A DNA stretch of 9,566 bases from an uncultured Bacilli bacterium (GCA_947623645.1 CANQHK010000040.1:1-9566), one strand, 5' to 3'. Counted from the stretch's first letter, positions 1 through 7,516 are shown. The notes: a model not told the origin generated them from the sequence alone. Translations and numbers: made by a program.

Positions 1-2
1 TG

Positions 3-344
3 TATAAAAGACCGAGAGAAGCGGCACAGCGGAAGAAAAAGAAAGATGAGAGCAGGCGTAAACGGAATGTCATTGTAAATTTCAGAATGTCGCCGGAAGA
101 ACGGGCAGAGTTGGAACAGCGGATTATGGCGAGTGGGAAATCAAAGCAGGAGTACATGATTCAAAGCAGCTTGGAACACAAGATTGAGGTTGTCGCAAAC
201 CGGAAAATGCTTGTGAATATTCAAGACAGAATGGATGTGATTGAGGAAGAACTGAAACGGGTAACATCCGCTGATGCGTTGGATATGGAAAAGCTGGCAG
301 GACTAAAAGCGATTGTGGAATTGTTTCAGGCAGTGAATGAGTAG
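3..344 (+). CDS. MobC-like relaxosome accessory protein, 5' end cut by the window
   Basis: The frame is open from base 3, and the first two bases (tg) could be the end of the start codon, so almost the whole protein (about 114 residues) may be present. An internal ATG at 87 is an unlikely start because protein-like sequence continues upstream: a very basic stretch (KKKKDESRRKRN) followed by VIVNFRMSPEERAELEQR. This basic arm, a short beta strand and two helices are the layout of ribbon-helix-helix DNA-binding proteins of the MobC mobilisation type. Such proteins help the relaxase at oriT of plasmids and integrative elements. The C-terminal half is helical and acidic (MDVIEEELKRV, MEKLAGLKAIVELF). 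The gene is clearly richer in G+C than what follows and ends at a strong terminator. MobC function is inferred from pattern recognition; a general RHH DNA-binding protein of the element is the alternative. Confidence 0.65.
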   Translation, partial: YKRPREAAQRKKKKDESRRKRNVIVNFRMSPEERAELEQRIMASGKSKQEYMIQSSLEHKIEVVANRKMLVNIQDRMDVIEEELKRVTSADALDMEKLAGLKAIVELFQAVNE

Positions 345-345
345 G

Positions 346-387
346 AAAATGACCGTATTGTGTGGTAAGCATGGTACGGTCATTTTT
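346..387 (+). terminator. Rho-independent terminator after the mob gene
   Basis: A perfect 12-bp inverted repeat (aaaatgaccgta at 346-357, tacggtcatttt at 375-386) encloses a 17-nt loop, and the 3' arm ends in a run of five T. It begins one base after the stop codon of the MobC-like gene. The A-rich foot of the left arm could also let it work on the minus strand. Confidence 0.9.
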
Positions 388-408
388 GTGTGGAGAAATT
401 AGTAATAA

Positions 409-419
409 TATGGTATAAT
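409..419 (+). promoter_or_regulatory. Extended -10 promoter for the small membrane protein gene
   Basis: TGGTATAAT (411-419) is a perfect TATAAT hexamer with the extended-10 TG motif. It lies just after the terminator of the previous gene and 73 bases before the ATG at 492. No good -35 hexamer is visible at the right distance (tggaga at 391-396 is the closest in position), which is common for extended -10 promoters. The same 11-mer, TATGGTATAAT, recurs at 9414-9424 at the other end of the AT-rich island. Confidence 0.5.
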
Positions 420-491
420 TAAAATTATATAAATAAAGGCTAAAATAGGTTGTGGCAGAAGAAATATGTTGGGAAAAGAAAGGTGTACTGT

Positions 492-641
492 ATGAAACAG
501 GATAAATGGTTTTCTGTAATTGTTGCTTTGAGTATGTTGTTTATAGCATTGATTAGTATTGTTAATTCGATAGTTTATATTAAACATATTGCAGATGTGA
601 TTGTATTGCCACTTTTTTCTTTACTATTCTTGAAACTATAG
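492..641 (+). pseudogene. Small multi-pass membrane protein, N-terminal part (frame lost at a T run)
   Basis: The ATG at 492 is chosen because GAAAGGTG lies 6 bases upstream; a TTG at 450 is possible but has no usable RBS. The 49-residue product has one clear transmembrane helix (residues about 8-29, VIVALSMLFIALISIVNSIV) and the start of a second (IVLPLFSLLF), then stops at TAG 639-641. The -1 frame is open from at least 611 without a stop and continues naturally (PLFFFTILETIGHIKNSIF) into the ORF ending at 1096. One T lost from the run at 613-618 would explain the break. Rejoined, the two parts give a protein of about 201 residues with four predicted membrane helices. I do not recognise the family. 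The break could be a real mutation, an assembly error or frameshifting. Confidence 0.55.
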
Positions 642-730
642 GGCATATTAAAAATTCGATTTTTTATAGTTTAGAGTTTGAGATAAAGCAAGCAAAGAGA
701 GACGAACAATGGTTAATACGTGATTATAAA

Positions 731-1096
731 ATGGTTGAAAAAGATATTGACGAATATGCTATGAAAACAAAAAAGCAATATGAGGATTTGATAATATCTA
801 TTGTAAAATTGGATAAAGAAAGAGAACTTATAGGGAAATGGTTTCGATTTTATACTTGGTTTTACATACTGCTTGGGGTACTTCTTCTTACGACAGCTTT
901 GCTTGCGAATTTAAGTTTAATAAGCTGTGTTATGTCCAATGTTAATGTTACAGCGATTACGTTGCTTACATTTGTGATATTTGTAAGTGAAACATGGATT
1001 GTTGATATATTAGCAAACAAAATAAGGAAAAAGGCGATAAGAAAGGTAAATTGCTGGGCAGAGAAGAGTTCATTATATAAAATGGATGAGAAATAA
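731..1096 (+). pseudogene. Small multi-pass membrane protein, C-terminal part
   Basis: The ATG at 731 has no Shine-Dalgarno sequence, and the frame is open upstream to about 611 with protein-like sequence. This is therefore better read as the rest of the gene starting at 492 than as a separate gene. It carries a charged helical segment (roughly KQAKRDEQWLIRDYKMVEKD through KLDKERELIGKW), then two hydrophobic helices (FYTWFYILLGVLLLTTALLA and ITLLTFVIFVSETWIVDILA), then a basic tail (NKIRKKAIRKVN). The layout of two membrane hairpins with a coiled cytoplasmic loop between them is seen in many small membrane proteins of accessory islands, including conflict-system effectors, but no specific family is recognised. 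It is AT-rich like the rest of the island and is followed by a 189-bp non-coding gap. Confidence 0.5.
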
Positions 1097-1116
1097 AACA
1101 ATTTTAAGCTTTTAGG

Positions 1117-1150
1117 ACACTACATACAGAAGTGTTATATATATTTTTTT
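1117..1150 (+). terminator. Possible weak terminator after the membrane protein gene
   Basis: A short stem (acact 1117-1121 with agtgt 1131-1135, plus a G-T pair) is followed by an AT-only stretch and a T run at 1144-1150. The stem is short and set back from the T run, so this is tentative. Confidence 0.25.
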
Positions 1151-1189
1151 CCTGATGAATTTTGTTTTGCAGGGATTGTAAGACCATTT

Positions 1190-1219
1190 TTGCGAATGTG
1201 GTATTATTTCATTTATACT
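1190..1219 (+). promoter_or_regulatory. Sigma-70-type promoter for the TIR-like/TPR locus
   Basis: TTGCGA (1190-1195, four of six matches to TTGACA) and TATACT (1214-1219, five of six matches to TATAAT) are 18 bases apart. Transcription would start near 1226, inside the left arm of the palindrome at 1224-1254 and about 60 bases before the TTG start of the next gene. Confidence 0.5.
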
Positions 1220-1223
1220 TTAT

Positions 1224-1254
1224 TTTCGAGAAAGAAATGTTTATATTCTCGAAA
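1224..1254. promoter_or_regulatory. 9-bp palindrome at the predicted transcription start (operator or leader hairpin)
   Basis: TTTCGAGAA (1224-1232) and TTCTCGAAA (1246-1254) are perfect inverted repeats with a 13-nt spacer, placed exactly at the predicted start of transcription. No T run follows, so a terminator is unlikely. A dimeric repressor site is the simplest reading; a 5' leader hairpin is the alternative. No regulator gene is visible beside it. Confidence 0.45.
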
Positions 1255-1285
1255 TGTCAAACTTTGAGATAGGAGGAGAAAAGAA

Positions 1286-2008
1286 TTGAAAAAGAAACTA
1301 ATTAAAATCTTTTTGGCGTCATCAATTGATGAATTGAAAGAAACTAGAAATGAATTAGCAAGATTTGTTCTTGGACTAAATAACAGACTTATCCCACAAG
1401 ATATATATATTCAAATGGAATTATGCGAAGAAATGGATAATGCAGTTCCGTATGTTAGAAAACAGAATGAATATAATGATTTTATTAAGAAAGCAGATTT
1501 TGTTTTTTTTATTTTTCTGGATAAAGTAGGTTCTTATACAAGAGAAGAGTTTGATACGGCGTACAATGAATTTAGAAAAACCGGCTTTCCAAGAGTTTTT
1601 ACGTATTTTTATGAAAAACCTCAAAATGAATTAACTATACAAGTAAAAAAAATGATGGAGAAATTAGATAAGGAAATTCATCATTTTTATAGTTTTTATA
1701 GGAATATAGATACGATTAAGCTTGCTATTTTATTACAAGTAACAATGTTTTTTGATAAGTTAGTTGTTTTGAAAAATAATGAGGTTTTTCTTGATCAACA
1801 TCATTGTATGTCATTAGTAAATATACCTACATTTTCGGAAAATGATGACTTAAAAGAGAAAAAGAAACAACTTAGTTGTTTGGAAGAAAAATATCAAGAA
1901 GCTATAGCTTTGTTTGAAAAGGATGACACAAATGAAGAATTAGCAGGTAAAGTTTCAATTTATGCTGAAAAGATAAATATGTTGGAGAAAGAGATTCAAA
2001 AAATCTAA
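1286..2008 (+). CDS. TIR-like (DUF4062-like) N-terminal domain protein of a TPR system
   Basis: Translation starts at TTG 1286, seven bases after a near-perfect AGGAGGAG (1271-1278). The N-terminal ~155 residues are an alpha/beta domain. A first strand, IFLASS (8-13), is followed by IDELKETRNEL; ELCEEM (45-50) comes next; a second hydrophobic strand, DFVFFIFL (71-78), is followed by KVGSYTREEFDTAYNEF (80-96) and a strand at FPRVFTYFYE (101-110). This F-x-x-S-S, then hydrophobic strand, then G-x-Y-T-x-x-E-F-x-x-A pattern is that of TIR-like/DUF4062-like domains found at the N terminus of large TPR or STAND-type proteins. I see no obvious catalytic glutamate set of an NADase, so a signalling or adaptor role is as likely as an enzymatic one. 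Residues 187-240 form a charged coiled coil. The stop TAA (2006-2008) is in the same frame as the next ORF, and the two are probably halves of one ancestral protein. Confidence 0.7.
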   Translation: MKKKLIKIFLASSIDELKETRNELARFVLGLNNRLIPQDIYIQMELCEEMDNAVPYVRKQNEYNDFIKKADFVFFIFLDKVGSYTREEFDTAYNEFRKTGFPRVFTYFYEKPQNELTIQVKKMMEKLDKEIHHFYSFYRNIDTIKLAILLQVTMFFDKLVVLKNNEVFLDQHHCMSLVNIPTFSENDDLKEKKKQLSCLEEKYQEAIALFEKDDTNEELAGKVSIYAEKINMLEKEIQKI

Positions 2009-2026
2009 CAAAATATATGGAAATAT

Positions 2027-4255
2027 GTGGTCGATATGCAATGTAAACTTTGGCAAGGAAATATTTCAGAAATACAAAGAAAAGCGTATCGTTGTCTTGA
2101 GAAAGGAGACATTAAAGGGGCAACAGCATATTTGGATAAAATGTCGGAAAATATTAAATCTTTAGTAACAACTGGAAAAAAGAATATACAAGATTTAATT
2201 GATTGTTATAAACAAAAAATATATATTTTGAAAATGCAAGATGAAACAGAACAAAATTTGAAAGAAATTCGGGAATGCTATGATGCCATATTTGATTGGG
2301 CAAAAAGGGGTGAATTTTTTGCTTGTGATTTAATTCTGGAATATGCAATTTTTTTGACAGAACAAAATGATGCGTCGGCAGAGAAAATATACGATAAATT
2401 GAATTGGATTTATTCGGATCCAGGTAGAGTGGTATCAGATAAAGAATACTTTGATTGGTATTATTCTATTGCCTTGTTTAATAAGAACCAAGGAAGAACA
2501 GATCATGTAGAAGAATATTTTCAAAAATGTATTCAATTATTGGATAAAATAGAAAATGATGCAAATGTAAAAATGAAAAAGAAAGCTGGCATTTTGTTGG
2601 AAATAGGAAATTTCTATAAGCTAATAGAAGCTTGGGACAAGGCAGAAGAACTGTATCAAGAATTTTTTGAATTATTAGATCCTCAAACAGAATTTTTAGA
2701 TTCCTATGAAGAAGAGTATATTCGTGATATTTCCATAGCATACGGCTCTTTGGCTGTTTTAGAAATGCAGAGAAACGTAAAGGATAAAGAAGAGATTAGA
2801 AAGAATTTGAATAATAGCCTCAATTGGATGATTCCATTGTATAGTAGAAATAAATACAAATATGCAGATGATATTGCCGGAATTTATATAAGCTATGCCA
2901 CTTTTTGTGGTAGATTTACTGATAAGGAGAACCAGCAACAAGCAAGGGATTTTTACGAGAAAAGTTTAGAATTATGTGAAGAAATGTTTAAAAGAAATCC
3001 ATATAAATATGGTGAGAAATTAATGCAGGTGAAAAATAATTTTGGTGGGTATTGTGAAAGGAAAGGACAATTAGAAAAGGCAGAAGAGTATTTAGCTGAA
3101 AGTAATGAATTGGCGATGCAATTACTTAATTACAACACAGAAAAGTATAATAATTCGGATAATCTTATTGTGTGTCTAAACTATGGAGAAACGCTGAAAT
3201 CAAACGGGGATCCAAAGGCAATAAAATACTTTGAAAAATGTTTAGACATCATCGAATGTTTTAATGAAGAAACGAGGAAAAAATATCAGGATATGAAGGC
3301 AAGAATCTATCATAGTATGGCTTCTTGTAAGCACTTGGGAATTAAAGATAGAGTGAATTTGATGAGAAAGAGTATCTCGATTACAGAAGAAAAATATTTA
3401 GCGAATTCTGATAAGTACAGAAAAACTTTAGCATCAAGATATCACGACATTGGAATATTGTATAATAAAATTCCTGAAACAGATGAACTAGCAAAAGAGT
3501 TTTTGTGCAAAACTGATAATTTGTTGCGGGATATGACAGATGAAATAAATCTGGAGGAAGAGGGATTGTATTTTGCTGAAATATATAATAATTTAGCGTT
3601 ACTCCTATATTCATCAGATGATTATATGTTTTCAGTAAACTATATAAAGAAAGGAATAAAAATACTAGATGATTTAGATAGGATGGATGCAAAAAAATAT
3701 AGATCTTTCCTTGTTGAATTCTATGATAATTTAGCTGCATGTTATTATCCTATAAGTAACCAAAAAGTGATAGCTTGTTATATGAAAGCACTGGATTTAA
3801 CAGAGGATATGAAAAAAATTGATGATGTCAATTACAATGTGACCGCTGCTGAGGTATATTCGTTATTATTTCAATTTTGTCTTTCTACGGATTATATTTC
3901 TAATTTAGATGTTTCATATTTTATTAAAAAATATGAGGAAGTGATAAATAATTTAAAGACAACGAATTCTGAGATATATCGGGAACATTTGATTATAGGG
4001 TATTATATTATCGGTAGTCTTTATGAATATCAAGGAGATAATATAATGTTTAAACGCAATTATGAGAAATGTTGGAATATTTTAAAAGATTTGGATAATG
4101 TAAAATTACAGGAAAATTATTCAAATATTTTCAATGATTTATCTATTAAAATTCAAGAGTGGAAGGAGACAAGGATGGATGATAGAGCAATAAAACGAGC
4201 GGAGGAGAGTGAAAGGACAAGTTTTATTGGTAAACTTCGGAGACGAAAGAAATGA
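2027..4255 (+). CDS. Tetratricopeptide-repeat protein, C-terminal part of the TIR-like/TPR locus
   Basis: The product is a 742-residue, almost entirely helical protein with many TPR-like helix pairs. Examples are AYRCLEKGDIKGATAYLD near the start, DHVEEYFQKCIQLLDKI, AWDKAEELYQEFFELLD, QQARDFYEKSLELCEEM, GQLEKAEEYLAESNELAMQL and DPKAIKYFEKCLDIIE. TPR solenoids bind peptides or proteins and often act as sensors or scaffolds in immune-type proteins. The C terminus is basic (GKLRRRKK). The start is uncertain: GTG 2027 and ATG 2036 both lack a convincing RBS. The frame is the same as that of the upstream TIR-like ORF, separated only by TAA 2006-2008 and 18 bases. Read through the stop, the linker is QNIWKYVVDMQ, which looks like coding sequence. 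A single ~990-residue protein interrupted by one nonsense codon, or made by readthrough, is therefore plausible. The OLD nuclease gene follows 98 bases downstream. Confidence 0.75.
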   Translation: MVDMQCKLWQGNISEIQRKAYRCLEKGDIKGATAYLDKMSENIKSLVTTGKKNIQDLIDCYKQKIYILKMQDETEQNLKEIRECYDAIFDWAKRGEFFACDLILEYAIFLTEQNDASAEKIYDKLNWIYSDPGRVVSDKEYFDWYYSIALFNKNQGRTDHVEEYFQKCIQLLDKIENDANVKMKKKAGILLEIGNFYKLIEAWDKAEELYQEFFELLDPQTEFLDSYEEEYIRDISIAYGSLAVLEMQRNVKDKEEIRKNLNNSLNWMIPLYSRNKYKYADDIAGIYISYATFCGRFTDKENQQQARDFYEKSLELCEEMFKRNPYKYGEKLMQVKNNFGGYCERKGQLEKAEEYLAESNELAMQLLNYNTEKYNNSDNLIVCLNYGETLKSNGDPKAIKYFEKCLDIIECFNEETRKKYQDMKARIYHSMASCKHLGIKDRVNLMRKSISITEEKYLANSDKYRKTLASRYHDIGILYNKIPETDELAKEFLCKTDNLLRDMTDEINLEEEGLYFAEIYNNLALLLYSSDDYMFSVNYIKKGIKILDDLDRMDAKKYRSFLVEFYDNLAACYYPISNQKVIACYMKALDLTEDMKKIDDVNYNVTAAEVYSLLFQFCLSTDYISNLDVSYFIKKYEEVINNLKTTNSEIYREHLIIGYYIIGSLYEYQGDNIMFKRNYEKCWNILKDLDNVKLQENYSNIFNDLSIKIQEWKETRMDDRAIKRAEESERTSFIGKLRRRKK

Positions 4256-4353
4256 TTATATATCTACAGATATGCAATATTATTATTTTGAATGTTGAAA
4301 TAAGTTGTTACAGTGAAAGATAGATTAGTTACGAGACGAACGAGGTGTTAATA

Positions 4354-6159
4354 ATGAAGAGTACAGAACAATTAGCCATTCAGTCAATTTCAATAAAAAA
4401 TTTTCGTTCTATTACATCAATGACAATAACTGCAGAAAGATTAAATATTTTAGTTGGTGTAAATGATGTTGGAAAGTCGAATGTACTAAAGGCATTAAAT
4501 CTTTTCTTTAATAATGAAACAGATTATAATGAAAAATTTTCTTTTGAGAGGGATTTCTCACAACTATTCCCGTTAAATAGTAAGAAAGCAAGGGAAATTA
4601 TCATTAAAATAACATTTATGGTTCCTAGTGGTTATAAAGGATATGGAGAGTATATATGGGAAAAAAGATGGAGGAGTCAGGGGATTGTTAAAGATGATAT
4701 TATAAGAGGTCAGGGAGAAGTTATGTCACCTAGATCAAGGATTCCTAATTTGTTAAGAAAAATAGTGTTTAGATATGTTCCAGCGGTGAAGAGTACTGAC
4801 TATTACAAGTTTTTACTAATTGATCTATATAAAGCAGTATCTTCAGCAGTTGATAGTCCATTAAGAGTGGCTTCCAATAAATTTTCAAAGACATTGCGGG
4901 AATATACCACTTCATTAAGTGATTTAATACTTAATCATATAGATATGGAAAGTAAGTTATCATTACCGCAAAATTTTTCTGATATTTTTGAAACTTTGAT
5001 GTTTAATACTAAAAAAACTAATTCGGATATAATAGTTCCTTTAACGCAACGTGGTGATGGAATCCAGGCAAGACATATTCCTATTATATTAAAGTATATT
5101 GCTGATGAAGATTATAAGCAATCAAATTCTAGGGGAGCTATAAAGATAAATACGATATGGGGATTTGAAGAACCGGAAAATGGATTGGAGTTGTTAAAAG
5201 CTTTTGAAATGGCTAATGATTTTCTAGAATATGCTAAAGATATACAGATTTTTGTTACCACTCATTCGCCAGCTTTTTATGAAAAAAGGGATAATGACAG
5301 AGTTAAAATTATATTTATAATAAAGTCGTCTGAAAACGATAGTACTATTTTACTCACAAATCCTGAAAGAATATTTATGGATGAAAATATGGGGCTTATG
5401 CCTTTTGTTGCACCGTATATTGCTGAACAGAATAAGAAAATTCAACAAATAAAACTTTTATGGGAAGAGGAGCCATTGATAGATAAGCCGACCATAATGG
5501 TGGAGGGAAAAAGTGATAAAAGTTATTTGAAGATGTCCATCCAAGAGTTGTCACAACCATTACAAAAAATGCTAGATAATGATGAAATACGAATTGTTAC
5601 AAAGGAGAAGGGAGCAGGGACGACATTGATAGGAAATTGGGTAATGGCTTGGTTATATTCTCATAATAGGTCAAAAATGCTGGCTATTTTTGATAAGGAT
5701 TTTGCAGGGGATGAAGCAATTAGAAAAATTAAAGAAAACGACTTATATTTGAAGCAAAACAAAAGAACTAATGTAAGGGTAATTCAGTTGCAACCATCAA
5801 AAAGTATAATCGAATTATTTAATATGAAGTTACATATCCCTTTTGAAATAGAGCATCTCTTGAGCATTGAGGCATGGAAAGAAGCAATTATTCGAAATTA
5901 TGTTGTTCCAAGAAGCTCAAAAGAACTGTCGGACGCATATAAAAAGGATTTGCCAAGAGATAAGGCAGTTGACACTATTTTGGATGAAATAATTGTGAAT
6001 AAAGATCTAAGAGAGAGTATAGCAAATTACAACGTACATGAAGATAAAAAAATAAATTTTTGTGAGATGGTTGAGCGAATGTATCAACAAGAAAACACAA
6101 AAGGTATTTTTGAGGGCTTTAAGAAAACAGTATTGCAAATTGAGCAGTTTTTTACTTGA
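4354..6159 (+). CDS. OLD-family ATPase-TOPRIM endonuclease
   Basis: The start is placed at ATG 4354 because AGGTG lies six bases upstream; an in-frame GTG at 4345 overlaps that RBS. The 601-residue protein has an N-terminal ABC/SMC-type ATPase. Walker A is GVNDVGKSN (35-43), the signature-like motif is TQRGDG (231-236), Walker B is GFEEPENG (270-277), and the switch histidine is in TTHSP (H304). A C-terminal TOPRIM domain follows, with the acidic residue in MVEGKSDKSYL (E384) and the DKD motif in AIFDKDFAGDE (D447/D449). These residues are the metal ligands of OLD-family nucleases, which cut DNA and are used in anti-phage defence (P2 Old, GajA of Gabija). No UvrD-like GajB is next to it, so it is not a standard Gabija pair. 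A fused relative of PARIS AriA-AriB is a less likely reading. The gene is intact and its key residues are all present. The neighbouring TIR-like/TPR gene may be its partner (inference). Confidence 0.85.
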   Translation: MKSTEQLAIQSISIKNFRSITSMTITAERLNILVGVNDVGKSNVLKALNLFFNNETDYNEKFSFERDFSQLFPLNSKKAREIIIKITFMVPSGYKGYGEYIWEKRWRSQGIVKDDIIRGQGEVMSPRSRIPNLLRKIVFRYVPAVKSTDYYKFLLIDLYKAVSSAVDSPLRVASNKFSKTLREYTTSLSDLILNHIDMESKLSLPQNFSDIFETLMFNTKKTNSDIIVPLTQRGDGIQARHIPIILKYIADEDYKQSNSRGAIKINTIWGFEEPENGLELLKAFEMANDFLEYAKDIQIFVTTHSPAFYEKRDNDRVKIIFIIKSSENDSTILLTNPERIFMDENMGLMPFVAPYIAEQNKKIQQIKLLWEEEPLIDKPTIMVEGKSDKSYLKMSIQELSQPLQKMLDNDEIRIVTKEKGAGTTLIGNWVMAWLYSHNRSKMLAIFDKDFAGDEAIRKIKENDLYLKQNKRTNVRVIQLQPSKSIIELFNMKLHIPFEIEHLLSIEAWKEAIIRNYVVPRSSKELSDAYKKDLPRDKAVDTILDEIIVNKDLRESIANYNVHEDKKINFCEMVERMYQQENTKGIFEGFKKTVLQIEQFFT

Positions 6160-6241
6160 TTAGATTGCGGAACTATTATGGTACTAAATTACATAGAAAC
6201 TCCAAATAATTGTCCAAATTCATATAATATGAACACAAAAA

Positions 6242-6286
6242 CAAAGGAAAAAGCGGTTGAAATACCACAATCGCACCTTTCCTTTG
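6242..6286. other. Two-part hairpin in the OLD-FRG gap (possible minus-strand terminator or structured RNA)
   Basis: The outer 9-bp stem is CAAAGGAAA (6242-6250) with TTTCCTTTG (6278-6286). An inner 7-bp stem is GCGGTTG (6253-6259) with CAATCGC (6268-6274), containing one G-T pair and an 8-nt loop. On the + strand it is followed by gaggag, not T. On the minus strand the stem runs into TTTTTGTG, so it could end an RNA transcribed leftward from the gap. No matching minus-strand gene is seen. Confidence 0.45.
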
Positions 6287-6323
6287 AGGAGTTCGAATAG
6301 TACAAGGATATATTATTTATTTT

Positions 6324-6358
6324 ATATGACAGGTGGTTCATAGGATTACCTGTCATAT
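6324..6358 (+). terminator. 11-bp hairpin before the FRG gene, likely terminator of the upstream operon
   Basis: ATATGACAGGT (6324-6334) and ACCTGTCATAT (6348-6358) pair perfectly around a 13-nt loop, followed by tttata. The T tract is weak, so attenuation or an operator role for the FRG gene, which starts 73 bases later, remains possible. Confidence 0.45.
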
Positions 6359-6431
6359 TTATAAATGAAGTTAATTTTATATTTTTTAGTGAAATTCTGT
6401 TGCCGATACTTATACAAAGGATGATATTATC

Positions 6432-7196
6432 ATGGATAAAGCAAACGAAAGAATATCTACATTAGCAGAATATATTGGTATTATAAAAAAATATAATTTA
6501 CATAATGGATACTTCAGAGGTGAGAATCAGAGGTATCCTAATATATCGTCTAGTCTTATTAGAGAATATATTTCTAAAGGAGAGAATTTTGGTTTAGTTG
6601 ATATTTACGCGGATCTGTTGAGAGCGTATTATCAAGAAGTGGGATATGAATTAGATAAAATGCAGGGAGAAAACTTTCTTGCGTTTTCTCAACATCATGG
6701 GCTAAAAACAAATTTAATTGATTTTACTACTGCACCTTTAGTCGCACTTTATTTTGCCTGTGAGCGAGATAAGTACGATGTTGATAATGGGTATGTATAT
6801 ATATTAAATGAAGAAGATACAGTAGAGGCTTCGGAGTTTCTTCGAGCGTATTCTATCAGAGAGCACTTATGCCATAATGTATTCAGCCAGCTAGCATGGA
6901 ATAGGCCAGATATTGTTACTGAATTTAGAGACTTGCTAGAAAAATATACTGGGCTGTTGTCAGGGAAGAACCCGTATGATTTAGTAAAAAGAATGGCTAA
7001 ACAAATTTGTGATTATCCGCAGTTTAAAAAAAGTAACTTATATTTGAAAGAAAGAGAGGCATTATTAAAAAAAGGCATTGACGGAATTAGTGAAATCCCT
7101 CAACTAGTGAAAAAATATCTTCCGAATTTTGATGTACTAGGCGGAATGGGAATCATGGAATTTACAGCACTTTTTTTGCTTTTTTTGATGATATGA
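6432..7196 (+). pseudogene. FRG-domain protein, N-terminal part (frame changes at tandem T runs)
   Basis: ATG 6432 follows AAAGGA by 10 bases. The protein shows the hallmark FRG domain: YFRGENQRYPNISSSLIRE (27-45) with the F-R-G triplet at 28-30, and QHHGLKTNLIDFTTAPLVAL (87-106), leading into YFAC. FRG domains occur in many phage- and plasmid-related bacterial proteins; their biochemical role is not settled. The frame ends in a short unnatural tail (LFLLFLMI, stop 7194-7196). The -1 frame carries the rest of the domain (7193-7516). Two T_TTT_TTG heptamers (7172-7178 and 7181-7187) lie at the switch point. A one-base T loss is the simplest explanation, and -1 ribosomal frameshifting is a real alternative. 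The joined product would be about 361 residues. The gene sits after two hairpins and probably has its own transcription start. Confidence 0.7.
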
Positions 7197-7516
7197 GGCA
7201 ATCACCATCAAAATTACCATCAGATATACCGTTTCCTACAATACCTTACTTTATGTATAAAACTCCATTAAAATTTGATCGAATAAGGAATCAAAATGGT
7301 GTCTTTTTATATCAAGCATTTATAGATTATCAAACGGATTTGGATGAAATGAGAGGGTTGATGGTACAGAAAATAACCCCAAGTATGGTTATACAAGTAG
7401 ATAAGCAAAAAGAGATTATGAAAGAGTTAGATATGGTTGGAATCAATAAAAAATATATATATGGTGATTTTGATAATACAGCACAATATATTAATATGAA
7501 GTTTTTTGATAACTAG
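7193..7516 (+). pseudogene. FRG-domain protein, C-terminal part in the -1 frame
   Basis: The ATG at 7193 overlaps the end of the preceding frame by four bases and has no Shine-Dalgarno sequence. The frame is open upstream through both T runs (AFFDDMRQ). The content, FDRIRNQNGVFLYQAF near the middle and a strand-rich end (KKYIYGDFDNTAQYINMKF), matches what follows the core in FRG proteins: an R-x-x-x-Q-x-G-x-F segment, then a predicted beta region. It is therefore read as the C-terminal ~110 residues of the gene starting at 6432, not as an independent gene. If made separately by coupled restart at the overlapping ATGA, it would lack the FRG triplet. Confidence 0.65.

Noticed and set aside
124..372. 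Minus-strand ORF opposite the MobC-like gene
   Set aside because: It runs antisense through a clear coding gene and its terminator, has no ribosome site, and its composition (many P, S, H, Q) is typical of a shadow frame.
3381..3740. 119-codon minus-strand ORF inside the TPR gene
   Set aside because: It lies fully antisense to strong TPR coding sequence and has no RBS; its length is explained by the AT-rich codon use of the other strand.
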